Below the pieces are notes generated by a model. That model was not told the DNA's origin, searched no databases, and saw nothing but the letters and a program-made list of their open reading frames with translations. From NCBI GenBank assembly GCA_036346225.1, contig JARFIW010001323.1:1116001-1180000 (forward strand): DNA of 64,000 nucleotides, read 5' to 3'. The first letter of the stretch is position 1; each line of letters starts with the position of its first letter. Positions 35,228 through 46,150 of this stretch are shown one piece after another. Source of the DNA: Platerodrilus igneus. Its lineage: Eukaryota > Arthropoda > Insecta > Coleoptera > Lycidae. The position numbers were made by a program, and so were the translations under genes.

Positions 35228-35520
35228 TAGAAGGGGAACTGGTATGTGTGTGACTACTACGCCCAAGGTCCCGGGTTCGAATCCCGACACGGTCCGCTTG
35301 AAAAATGTTAGGCGAGCATTTTTCACAAAAATACACCCTCGTTCGGATGAGAGGTAAAATGGAGGTCCCGTATGTGAGTGTTGTCACGCACGTTAAAGAT
35401 CCCTACCTTGCTTGGAACAGCAAGAGTTCGGCAAAATTCAAAATTTTCCAGGTAACAAAAACTCGCTTCCTGGCCAGTGTAGTACCTTCGGGTGGAGCAT
35501 TGGAAAATCACATGTAATGT
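35228..35520 (+). repeat. tRNA-related SINE copy C, best preserved
   Basis: Directly follows the LINE tail. It carries the Pol III B box within gggttcgaatcccgacac (35272-35289) preceded by 'aaggtccc'. Then come 'gagcatttttcac', 'tcgttcggatgagaggta', 'cacgcacgttaaagatccc' (a conserved-looking core, 35388-35406), 'ttggaacagcaagagttcgg', and the end 'tggccagtgtagtaccttcg'. The tRNA-like 5' part is short and no convincing A box is present. Same family as 3440-3850 and 39748-39985. Confidence 0.7.
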
Positions 35521-36340
35521 ATATAGGCCGTGTGGAAATTTGAGGGAACTGTGTAAGCTAGCTCAGAATATAAATAAGTGAAGGTGCGTGTCCAACCAGT
35601 TTTGAGACGGAAAGTCTAATGATGAAAAATCAAGTGCAGCTAAATCTGATGATTATTATAAAGAACTACAGGTGGTGGTTGTGAAATATCTGCAACTAGT
35701 GTTGACTGTGCGAAAAGATATATTGGAAAAAATATTAAAGCGGTAAATGTTCAAGTGCTGGGGAACTTGGCAGCCACAGGCTGCTTATCTCCCCCTCACA
35801 ACCACTGAATATCGGAGGAATAGGGTATTTAATTGTAAAACAATAGACGGGGACCGAACTGCATCTAACAAGAAAGAACAGCGGCCATGATCAAAGACAA
35901 CAAACATAGAAACAAGAAGAAAATTGTTGAAAGCTTATAGGGGGAGCACAGAACAGTATGCCTATGAAACACGGGCAGTAGGAAAAGCAGACAAAAAAAC
36001 GGTAGCAGCCTTTTGGAATGTTGTGCTTCAGATGTATAAGGATAATAGCATGGACAGACAAAGTTAATAACAAATAGGTTGTAGAAATAGTAGGGGAATA
36101 CAGATATCTGTGGAAAAAATAGGAGAAATAGAAGGGCAGAATACGTTCTTAGTCATTTCTGGGAATTAGTATGGGATATATTACAAGCAGAGATAGGAAA
36201 AAGGAGATAGATGTAGACCTAGAACAAATAGTGATAGATACAGACTGTGCAAATTTCAAGAAAATGTGTAGGTTAGTTCAAAATAGGAAACAATGAGGGT
36301 ACGCGTCTAACCAGTTCCAGAACTGAAGACCTAATGATAA
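35521..36340 (+). mobile_element. RTE-like LINE composite (tail followed by coding fragment), second copy
   Basis: From 35540 the end of the LINE coding region ('gaactgtgtaagctagctca') is followed by the tail (35650-35865). Then the sequence re-enters the coding region ('aacaagaaagaacagcgg', equivalent to 34516 in the fuller LINE) and runs to 'tccagaactgaagaccta' and 'atgataatgagg'. The tail-to-coding junction is the same as in the inverted copy at 31413-32020, so both derive from one rearranged template. Stops disrupt all frames. Confidence 0.7.
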
Positions 36341-37504
36341 TGAGGTACCTTTATTTTATCTCCAAATTCAGACGTTAGCGTATTATACACTGTTAAAGTA
36401 TGAGTGATAAAGTGAAACAACAGCGCAGTTTACTCTTGTTCTCCGTGAGAATCTTTTACAAAACAATAAAGTTGTAGTTTCACTTATCTTAATGGAAAAA
36501 ATTGTCGGAAATTGCAGAACATTTAAAAATGAAGGTGAAATATTACATATATGTCGTATTATTTTAATCTGTTCAATTTGCATATCCATTGCTATAGCAG
36601 GGAGAAGAATGTACCGAGAAGGAGCGTGTTACTTGACAACCAATCTAACAACGTGCATGGTACTATGAGTGTGTCCTAATAGATCTTACTATAATGGATA
36701 TAACTTTGCTTGGTTCTGTATTATTCTAGAGTATGTATAGCTTTAGATTAGACGAAAAAAGACAAAGAACGGCGTAAATGCTAGATGGTGCATGAATGCA
36801 CTAGGCGCAATCATTCGTTTTGGCAAACTATTAAATGTATATAAATAGCCTTTGTTGTTTTTAGTGAATTTTATTGGTCGTTAGGTGTTTAGATTGGTTA
36901 CTAAATTGTTCCTATTCCTACTAAATATGACATGCTTCTCAGGACACAATTATTTTTGGCTGCTTCAAGGTCAACGTTGACGTTTCAGTTTAAACTCCTA
37001 TATAAATTGTCCGTTAAAACTGAACTATCTATAATAGTATCTATTAATTTAAACGGCAACGGAATCTAACTGCTAAAACCCTCTGCTATGCGAACAGCAT
37101 TGTGTATAATTAATTTCACCGTCCGTTCGAAGATGTGGTAGAGACAAATCACTCTAAGAAGAACCAGGACATTTGACAGATTGTGTAGAAATGTAGTACC
37201 AGTGGCGTGGTTGAATTATTACGGTGATGTTAGGTGAGCGCGTTTTAAAAATACTCCGCACATAATAACAAAACGTCTTAATTTAGTTTTAAAAAGAGCT
37301 GCTTTATAGCAGGAAATGAAATAATATACAAAGAATGAAAAGCAGCTGATGTAAATTGCAAAATGTCAAACCATCAGAAAACAAACCTGAATACCGCTAT
37401 CCCTAATTACATATAAAGAACTTCCAAAAACCAATGCCATCGACAACGGTTCTATAAACCCTACAAGTACTAAGATTTTTAATATCCTTTACGGCACAAA
37501 ACTA
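36341..37504. other. No gene recognised
   Basis: AT-rich spacer; no motif on either strand. Confidence 0.35.
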
Positions 37505-37660
37505 TTAGATTTTTTGATATGTCGTCTGTGGAAGAATGTCAATCTCTGAAACCAACACAGAACTATATAATCACGTCGACCGACCGACCTCTTTGGCCAT
37601 GCATTGTTCTATATCATCATTAATCTTCATGTTTGTTCTTTATCTAATTTAGTAACAATG
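37505..37660 (-). repeat. Weak third relative of the gypsy-type LTR
   Basis: Shares 'gatatgt', 'cctctttggccatgcattgt' and 'gtttgttctttatctaattt' with 24870-25065 in the same order. Low similarity; ends undefined. Confidence 0.25.
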
Positions 37661-38228
37661 AAAATATTCTATTTCGTCAATTAGTTATACGCTGCTTGAA
37701 AATTGCAAATGTGCGGTTTATACAAAAATTTATGAGAAGTAAATCGAGCGTAAAAGTATCTCATAAAATTAGATATGCACGGATCTAGTTAAATTTTGGT
37801 TCTGGTCCATGTACATTTTTATATTAAACCGTTTATTTAAGAAATGGAAAGTATAGTCTGAGTTAAATATTAAAATCCTGAAAATGCAAATGATGGCCAA
37901 AGAACAAAAGCAAAAAATGCAGATACGCTTTATTAAGTGATTAAAGTTGCTTTTTCAAGCACTGATTCATTTAAAAATGTAATTCGGGCGGGTAGTCGTG
38001 CATGACAGTAATAAATTGAATATAATTTAAATTGTTTTCTCATTGAACTGACAAATTAATATCAAGATTTTTATTGTCCTGACCAAAAGATATAGAAATA
38101 TTGTTTTAACCTATTAATAATAAGAAGAAGGTGATGTATAAATCCAAAAATTATGTCTCTTATATTGCTTTTTATGAAATTGATCACTGTCAGTTCTCCA
38201 ATATTGCCTCCACCTTGAATTTTATAAC
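37661..38228. other. No gene recognised
   Basis: AT-rich flank beyond the BEL LTR. Confidence 0.3.
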
Positions 38229-38549
38229 TGTTACGAATGCAACCAGTTTTCAATTGGTCGATTGAGAAACTGTCTGCAGCAGCCTCTAAAGAACAAACCT
38301 ATGCTCTATGGCGATCGATGTAGACTTAAACTAACAACGATTTTGTAGTCCTTTTATTTAGCAGCTGCTGCAGATAGTTTTTCAATCAACCAATTCAAAA
38401 TTGGTTGCATTTGCAACATTTATCAAATTTTGCCTATTCATTATACTAATTTAGCATGGTGTAATGATTTGAAATGGTATCATATTCAAGTTGTTATATA
38501 ACTAACTTATTCAAACAACGAACAACACAGAGTTGCGCCATTTCCAACA
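38229..38549 (-). repeat. 3' LTR of the 38-42 kb BEL/Pao element
   Basis: On the minus strand a purine tract (aaagcggggga, ending at 38550) is followed by TGTTGGAAATGG..., and the segment ends ...ATTCGTAACA at 38229. The 321-bp unit thus has TGTT..AACA ends directly after the end of the integrase frame and a polypurine tract, as expected of a 3' LTR. Inside are two inverted 54-base arms (38237-38290 and 38357-38410) that can form a hairpin around ctgcagcagc, and 'aataaa' lies between them. The other LTR was not found in the window. Confidence 0.65.
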
Positions 38550-38554
38550 GTCCC

Positions 38555-39765
38555 CCGCTTTGCATCCTTATTAAACGTTATTAGGTGCACCTGATTTAGG
38601 CAATTCTAGTTCCAGTTCTGCAAGTCGCTCAAATACGCCGTTCGCGGTTTGAATTGTAACACTTTTTACTTGACTGTCAGCAGACTTACGCACCTGCACC
38701 ATTCTTTCTCTAGGCCAGAGGTTTCAGGGATTGTGTTTATCCTCAACCAGGACAATGTCATTTACTTTCAACTACTACCGCACAATAGCAGATCTGGTAA
38801 ACCCACAAACCTTTTTAAGCAAATTGCCCTGTGTAACCATAGTTGTTCTGCAAAATTATAACACTGTCTGTTAGAGCTGCCATTTTCTTATTACTGTCTG
38901 ACGAAAGCTTCAAAAAATGATTTGGGGTTAGGGTATCCGATTGCTCACTGTCCAAGGATAAGTAAGGCAACGGTCTGAACTTAAACGTTCGCAGCTGCCA
39001 TTAAGCAGCTTCGTAATATGAGTTCACTCGGATTTCGAGTTGAAAGAAACCATAAAACGCTGTTTTCGTCGCTCTTATCAGCCTTTGCCAGCTGCCACCT
39101 ATATGCGGGGATGCGGAGGATTGTTGAAATGCCATTCCAGTTCCAGACTTACAAACATCCATGCGATCTTTTGCTCATTTAGTTTCTTTTTATTTCTTCT
39201 TTAAGGATTCGTTCACACGCAATAAAGTTTGTTTACGTGTCATTGCATATGACCTCAGGTTAGGTGCTCCTGGTTATGAAATCCCGAATACATAGAATGC
39301 AGTGGTTAGCATCTACCTCGTGTGCGATCGCAATATGGATGGCACGAACTGTTAGACAAGTATACAACACGCCCCATACCTTCCCAATTCGTCTACCTAC
39401 TACCATTTGTAAGGGCCGAAGGTAGTTAATCCCCACAAATCCGAAGGGCTCTGTATATCAAGGCGGTCTTGCACTAGGCAAAGGTGACATTTCAGGTTCT
39501 AGCGGATGTGTAAACATGAGTTTGAATTTACTACAATTTTTCCTATTGAATTCAGCGCAACCCTAAATTTTGGAACAAAATATCTTCTACGAATCTCATG
39601 TACTGCCATATCATGGTTTCGATCAAGATAAGCACTATGATAGTGAATTTTTATTAACCGTGTGAAACAGTATTTACGGGGCAGAATAATCGGGCGATTA
39701 CATTCGGTTCTAATGCAGGTAGCTGAATCTATTCGTCTCATACATTTGATTTTCCAATGTTCCAC
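38555..39765 (-). pseudogene. BEL/Pao integrase, decayed
   Basis: Minus-strand order: zinc-binding N-terminus (39765-39505: CNRPIILPRKYCFTRLIKIH, YHSAYLDRNHDMAVHEIRRR, YFVPKFRVALNSIGK); core (about 39440-39060: EPFGFVGINYLRPLQMVVGR, WGVLYTCLTVRAIHIAIAHE, then ITRST..PEVICNDT where D-N-G would be); end of core (about 39000-38940); and the C-terminal segment (about 38770-38600: VIYF/DIVLVEDKHNP, then MVQVRKSADSQVKSVTIQ and GVFERLAELELELP). Stops and frameshifts are frequent. The N-terminus is joined to a SINE at 39748-39985. Integrase inserts the element's cDNA in live copies. Confidence 0.85.
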
Positions 39766-39985
39766 CTGAAGGTACTACTTTGGACAGGAACCGAATTTGT
39801 TTACCTGGAAATTTTGAATGTTACCGAACCCTTCCTGTTCCAAGCGTGACAACGCCCACATACGAAACCTACATTTTATCTTTCATTCGAGCGATGGCGT
39901 ACTTTTGTGAAAAATGCTCGGCTAACATTATTCAAGCAGTCCGTGTCGGGAATCAAATTTGGGACCTTGGGATGAGCAGTCATAG
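39748..39985 (-). repeat. tRNA-related SINE copy D, inserted in the BEL element
   Basis: Reverse copy of the same SINE as 35228-35520 ('ccaatgttccacctgaaggt' ... 'gtccgtgtcgggaatcaaat'). The B box is mutated. It separates the integrase zinc domain from upstream pol, so it entered after the BEL element. Confidence 0.65.
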
Positions 39986-39999
39986 GCAAACCTATCTGT

Positions 40000-42300
40000 T
40001 CCCCGAAGCCGCAGAATTTATTTCCCGCACACCCGCAATATACCACCTTCGTCTAGTAGCGCTGATATTCTGTACATTTGACTGGATAGTAAAATGGTAA
40101 AACGGAATTTTTAAATTTTGATCCCTGAATTCTTTATACAAGTACTTAATTTTTTTGCCGTAATGATCACTTTGTGCTATGCCTATTAGCTATGTTCTGA
40201 TTCACTAAAAATCTTATTGGGTTAAGCATTATTTGCAACCTTTGCTTTAAAAATGGTTGTAATACGGTAAACATATTCAACTGTTCACAGCATTTTGCTA
40301 TAGGTTTGCTAGCGTTTAACTTCTACGAAGTATTGAGTTAATACGTGAGTAGGTAATAAGCTTTCTTCAGCTTGCATATCGTTTTGCGTGTTTTTAGGCC
40401 AGCAATTTTAAGCCAAATAAGAAAATCAGGCGCCCAATAGCAGTCAATCTCTAGCTTAGGGAACTGACCATTTAGTGGCTTCATCGGGCACATTTAATGC
40501 AGTGGGGTATATAGCGTCAATTTATAGGGTCGGAATTTTTATGAATTTCGGCAAATTAATAAGCGACAAACTAGCCAGCTTGCGTGAATCTGCATATCTA
40601 ATCAATGTACAACTGTTTCAGAATTGGATATCTCGCTGTTCATATGCTCCTTTAGTTCTAGTCGAAGAATTGTAAGTAATTTTAGGGTGGCAACTGGCAA
40701 CCTTCGTTTTAACAGCCACTAAGGCATATTCTACCGGTGACTGCCTTTCGGTTCTTATGTATATTTCAACAGCACTAGCATGTTCGCTAGCATCGATACA
40801 TGTATTTGCACATCACCACTTCCCATAAGTCAATCACTTCTAGGTAGCACCTCGTTATTTTTAGTTCTTCTATTTTGGGCAGTAGCTTCAACTAGGTTTG
40901 CCATTTCAGATAGTGCTTGTCGAGAATGCATTCGTCCCAATCCACAATTTCAGCTCATTTATTTTGGGCAGCAGCTTCATCTAGGTTTGCTATTTTAGAT
41001 AGTGTTTGTCGAGAATGCACATGGCGGCGCCATATTTCTTGCAGCAGAATTATCAGATAGATCATTTAACTTACTATTATTTTAGTTGGGTCAGAGATCG
41101 ACGCTAGTATACGTAACACCCCCGCTTTGTTAGCTTCCGGTTATATTTGACATATACAAATTTATTGCTATATTGACGCGAAAATGTGAAGGTGACTGTC
41201 TTCAAGTTCAACCGTAAGCGAAAACCCCATGTCCATCTTCTTTTTATTCTCGTTCGTACCTGAGGCAGAATCATTTAATTGGAGCATTTCTTTATTAGAG
41301 AATATATCGATTTCCTGATCCGAGAACCTATTCTAGCATGGACCCCGGTCACTTCCCATGCCCAAATTTACAGCTTCTGCTATGGAATCCGCAAAATCCA
41401 GTACATCATCCACATCGTGGTTATTTAGGGTATTGAAAACAACCCAAAAATAGCTCTTGTTAAAGGTTGGAACATTTGCAATGTTCACACACTGGGCACA
41501 TCTGGGTGAACACGTGGTTCCAAAAGACATCACATGAAGGATATGTGTCAGGAGGTTGGCTTTTGCTGCAGCCTCGCCAAAGAAAGCGCATTGCATGCTG
41601 ATCCTCCTCTTTCAGTCTTATTTGTAGGAACATTTTTTTGATATTACCACTAAGGGAAATCTTACGCTTGCGAATTTTCAAAAGAACCCCGAATAGAGCA
41701 GTTAGTTAGTCTTCTCCTTTGAGAAACTCACTATTCAACAATAACCCATTAACTGAGGCAGCTGCATTGTACACAATCCGGAACTTGCCTGGTTTGTTTG
41801 GGTGTGAAACTAGAATATTGATGAGTACCAAATTGTTTTGTGTGATTGATGGAGCTCCTCTTTAGATAACTTACGGATGCAGTATTTATCTTCAGAGTCC
41901 TGAATTTGCTGATCCAAGTATAGCGACTGAGCAGGATCTAACAATGGACTTTGTTCCAGGCGTTTTAATCTTTTCAAAGCCACAAGACGACTGTTTGGAG
42001 CTTTTAGTTTACCGTACTTTAAATTAGGACGGTTTGATTAAGTTTGAGTGTACATTATCTCATTTGCTTTGGCGCTCTTCTTGCACTGTAACTTCATTTT
42101 TTGAGTACTTACGTCCATCAAGTCACTAGCAGAGAAGGTTTAATGCACTCGCGGAGATCTACAGCATTTGGAGGTTGGCAGGCGCATGCATAGGCATGAC
42201 TAAGGGGCATTTCTTGTTCTTAAACAGCAACTTTTGCTCGTGCTGCATAAACTGTCAATTCAGCTTATATTTTGCTGCTCTTGGTTGTACTTCATTGCCT
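40000..42300 (-). pseudogene. BEL/Pao reverse transcriptase/RNase H region, heavily decayed
   Basis: On the minus strand 42030-41860 reads the pre-RT linker (LKAPNSRLVALKRLKRLEQS, LLDPAQSLYLDQQIQDSEDK). The RT palm is at 41681-41460 (KKMFLQIRLKEEDQHAMRFL then RGCSKSQPPDTY) and 41596-41333 (LHVMSFGTTCSPRCAQ, then NNHDVDDVLDFADSIAEAV). The active site reads HDVDDVL, so the catalytic DD pair is retained although the flanking tyrosine is lost. The region 41250-40350 shows only scattered pieces of the post-RT and RNase H part. Together with the integrase and LTR this is one BEL element of more than 4 kb. Gag is not recognised upstream. Confidence 0.7.
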
Positions 42301-42354
42301 TCTCTTATCGGTCTTTACACCCCCCTCTAAATTAATGACATAAAACTAATTCTA

Positions 42355-43860
42355 CCCTGTACATGGACGCCCTCAAACTAATAGCATCAACAAACTCTCT
42401 GTTCAATCAACTACTTAAAATAACAGAAACATACAGCAACGTGACATTTGGTTCATACAAATGTAAGAAAAACAGTTTAATAAAAGGCAAACCAACAAAA
42501 CAAGAAAACTACATTCTAATCAACAATAGCCATCACACACAAGCAATGAACACCACGGACACATGCACATATCCAAAATACAAACAAAATCTAGGAATAG
42601 AACATTCACAAATGAAAGAAATACTGAAACAAAAATACAAACAAAAACTCAGAATAATACTCAAAACAGTACTCACAGCAAGAAATAAAACAATAACAAT
42701 AAACACACATGCAATACCCATACTAACCTACTCATTCAGAAATATAAGATGGAACAATACTGACCTAGAAGCACTCGACACACTCACACGACCACAATGT
42801 TATAAATACGAAATACATCGCATCCACTTAGCCATAGAAAGATTCACATTCAATATAAAAAATGGAGGAGGAGGATTTATTGATGTAAGAAACATGTGTA
42901 TCAAATAAATAGATAATCTAAGAAACTACTTTATAGAAAAAACAGAAACGAGTAATGTACATAAAACGATCTTACACGCAAATACATCAACCACACCACT
43001 ACAAATTAACGACAATGTTTTTAATCCCATAGAGGAAATCACAATAACACGCACAAAGCAAGAAAACTGGATGAAAAATGCACTACAAGAGAAACGTCCT
43101 CACTACCATACACAACCACATATCGACCGAGAAACATAAAACACATGGCTCAAGAAACGCAACATATTCAATGAAACAGAGGGATTCGTGATAGGAATAC
43201 AAGACCAGACAATCACAACACGCACTATTACAGCAACCACATCAAAAACCCCCAACACAACAACATACAAATGTAGACTATGTAAAAAAGAAATAGAAAC
43301 AATAGAATACATCACAAGCGCTTGCCCAATACCAGCAAACCCAAAATACACCAAACGACATGAAAATGCCACAAAAATAATACACCAACAACTAGCTATA
43401 CAACACAAATTCACAAAAAAGATACACTATATACAAATACACGCCGCAAAACATACTTTAAAACACAGAACACAGGGTATACTGGAACAAAAGCTTAATA
43501 ACCAACAAAATAAAACCACACAACAAACCAGGCGTTACACACATTCACAAACAAAAGAAAATCACACAACTAATAAAAATATGTATCCCAAACACACCCA
43601 ATATACAAAAGAAAACAGGAGATAAAATAGAAAAATACATACAACTACTTGAAAAAATCAAAAACATGTGATACCAAGATAAGGTAAAAATACTACCAAT
43701 CATATTATCAAGTAGAGGAGTCATACCAAACAACCTAAACCAATACATCCAAAAACTACAACTACATCCAAACATATTCACACAATTACAAAAACAGACG
43801 TACTCGACATATGTACAATCATTGGAAAATTTCCAAATGCATAATAAAGCCTATAGATAA
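42355..43860 (+). pseudogene. R2-like LINE, C-terminal part of the RT polyprotein
   Basis: The first part, 42363-42908, reads the post-RT region: LGIEHSQ, KQKYKQKLRIILKTVLTARN, INTHAIPILTYSFRNIRW then TDLEALDTLTR and IERF...GGGGFIDVRN. After a stop, 42909-43625 continues with IDNLRNYFIEKTETSNVH, WLKKRNIFNETEGFVIGIQD, a CCHC zinc-binding motif (CRLCKKEIETIEYITSACP), and RHENATKIIHQQLAI. The end (43630-43856) resembles PIILSSRGVIPNNLN. The element is truncated before the catalytic RT motifs and has three or more breaks. The plus strand is extremely poor in G and T. Family assignment (R2/R4 group) comes from the IPILTYSF and CCHC-end pattern. Confidence 0.75.
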
Positions 43861-44299
43861 AGAGTAAGCACTTTAAATAACGGTTCACTTGCTTATCTAC
43901 TAAAACTAGATAAATTATTTCAGAAGAAAAAGCTAAAAAGTACTAAGAATAATAATAAAAGATGACCGAATGCTCCTTAGGTAACGAAACACATTTATAA
44001 TTCGCCGCAAAAGAATTTGTAAAATATATTACGGTAATAAAACAACACATAGGATAGAGATTTTTGTTTGCAAAATCTACAATAAAATAATAATAATTTA
44101 TGTCAATTCTTTCTAAACCAAAATTCTTTTTTAATTCCTAACCACCAACCGCCATTAACGATTTGCGTATAAGGGTACTTGACAAATACCGAATAAAGAT
44201 AAAATTTATCTGTTAAAGAAAATGTCTAAATGAGGCTAAATTTAGTGTCAGTAAACAAAGTGTTAAGTTGGGGTTTTGTGGGCCTTTAGAAGTTGAGGG
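43861..44299. other. No gene recognised
   Basis: AT-rich spacer up to the LTR element. Confidence 0.35.
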
Positions 44300-45571
44300 T
44301 GTTACGTATATTTTACGATTAAATTAAAACCTCTCTTTTCTTACATTATTCTTGCACGTAGATTCCGTTTCAATCCTACAACAACATCCTGTGTATCTTA
44401 CCGTTTTGTAATAAGTACGCTTCTTAACAATTTTCAATAAAACTTTGAAAAACTTATTGTAATATTCGAAGGTCTCAGTTCCCAATTAAACGCGAGTTCG
44501 TTTTATACTACTTTATTACATGTCTTTCATATGTACAAATTGTAATCACCATTTGTCAAATATATCATTCTAAAAGTAATGTGATAACAACCGAAACAAA
44601 CAACTATCCTTGAATTATAACTTAATTAAATACATTACACTTATGCTATAAATTAAATAGTTAATACCTTGTTTTAGGTATCCGTGAATTCGTTATATCT
44701 TGCGATAGTATGAAATTACTTTCTCTTCTTTATATTCGACAAAAACATTCATTACATTCTTGTTGTTTCCGTTTTCTTCGTGGCAATTTCGCGCACGCAA
44801 TACAGCGTGCTTCTTCTGGTAGTTCTAAAGCTATGACAGATTGCCGCCCCTTGTTGTGATGGAAAGACCACCTCAAGGCGGGATCTTGCGCCCCTCTGTT
44901 TCCCCCGTCTTTAGAGACGGTAGGAGCCAGCCCGACGCTGGCAACTCGAGGGTGAGTACTAATACACTATTTACGCCATTTGGTAACTATACTGGGTGGT
45001 CTTAACTCGATTATCATGATGTGAGATAGTATGAAGCATGAATATTACACCTATTGTAATCGTTTTCTCCGCTTAATGATATGTACGTAATCGTAGGCGT
45101 ACGATGATGATTTATAAATATTGGTTTACCTTGTTTTTTTCCGAGTTATAAAATTTTATTAGTTAAGATGTTGTACTGCCAATGTGGCATAAATAATTTT
45201 ATATTTACAACCATTTAGAGCTGTGGTTTGTAGGGTTGTGTATGGGTTTTTTTGTTGCTGAATAATGTAGAGAGTAAATACCTATAAACGACAGCTCGCC
45301 ATTTTAAAAATGATTTCTTTTGATTTTGTGGATGTGTAACTTTTAATTATGGATTGTTCATTTTTTTTTGGGTACTATTGTGTTTTTGTACATATTTTTT
45401 TATAAATTAGAGCTATTTCGTTTGTGCATGTTTAATTGTGCATGAGTGAGTATATTTTTATTTCAGGCCTTCCCTTGGTTATGGATGTAAAATACCCCGC
45501 CTACTCACCGATTGAGCCCGGTCATTTTCCTTCTTTGGTTCTTTTTTTAGGCTACATCGATGTACGTAGCA
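44300..45571 (+). repeat. 5' LTR (1272 bp) with intron-like signals
   Basis: Matches 50028-50776 plus 54084-54380 over its whole length. Inside, 'cgagggtgagtac' (44947-44959) resembles a splice donor, and 'tttttatttcag|gcct' (45459-45474) resembles an acceptor with a good pyrimidine tract. The 3' LTR keeps both in slightly changed form (ggtgaatgct at 50467; ttttattatag at 54273-54283). A leader intron of about 520 bp inside the LTR is therefore possible. A GC-rich block (44840-44955) includes an inverted 'ccgtctttagagacgg'. Confidence 0.75.
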
Positions 45572-45578
45572 TAAATTT

Positions 45579-45597
45579 TGACGCCCTGACGTGGGGC
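45579..45597 (+). promoter_or_regulatory. Primer binding site, tRNA-Lys-like
   Basis: tgacgccctgacgtggggc lies seven bases after the 5' LTR end. It matches the complement of the tRNA-Lys(CUU) 3' end (TGGCGCCCAACGTGGGGC) apart from one substitution and a two-for-one change in the middle. It would prime minus-strand cDNA synthesis. Confidence 0.6.
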
Positions 45598-46150
45598 TCC
45601 GAGTTTGTTTTAGTTAATTTTTGGCTCCGATTTTGGTTGATTAACTTTAGCTCCGATTTGGTTTCGCTTAATTTCTGGCCCAATTTTTGTTTGCTGTTAC
45701 TGCATAATTTCCTACATTACCTTCATCTTTCGGCCTGATGCTACTTATTTTTTTATTCTCTTACGTTCGGATTTATTTATTTTTTCTTTCGGTTCTTTAG
45801 TGTTATTCACATAAGGATCGGTTTTCTTTATTTCTTGGTGAGTTTGATATTCGTAAATTTTGATTTTGTTTTCTTTCTTGATCGCTAAATATCAGTAGGC
45901 TGGCTCATTTCAGATTATCGGAATTGTGTTTTCGCGCATAATTCTAGTCCGTTGAGAACGCTGGTGCCCTGTTTATTTTGTTATTTCGCTCCAATGGGTA
46001 TTTCTGAAGTTTATCCGTCGGATATCTTTTAAATTGTCATGTATTCGCAATAATTTCTTTCTTCAGCTTTTATCGAGTTACAGTTAGCCTTTATTTAGTT
46101 ACTTTCTGGCAATTTCTTTTTTATTCTGATTCAAAAAGACTAATCATAGG

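Noticed and set aside
35268..35292. Possible tRNA gene (perfect-looking T-arm, ggttcgaatcc)
   Set aside because: No matching acceptor stem, D-arm or A box upstream; the same segment recurs as part of a SINE family, so it is SINE-derived.
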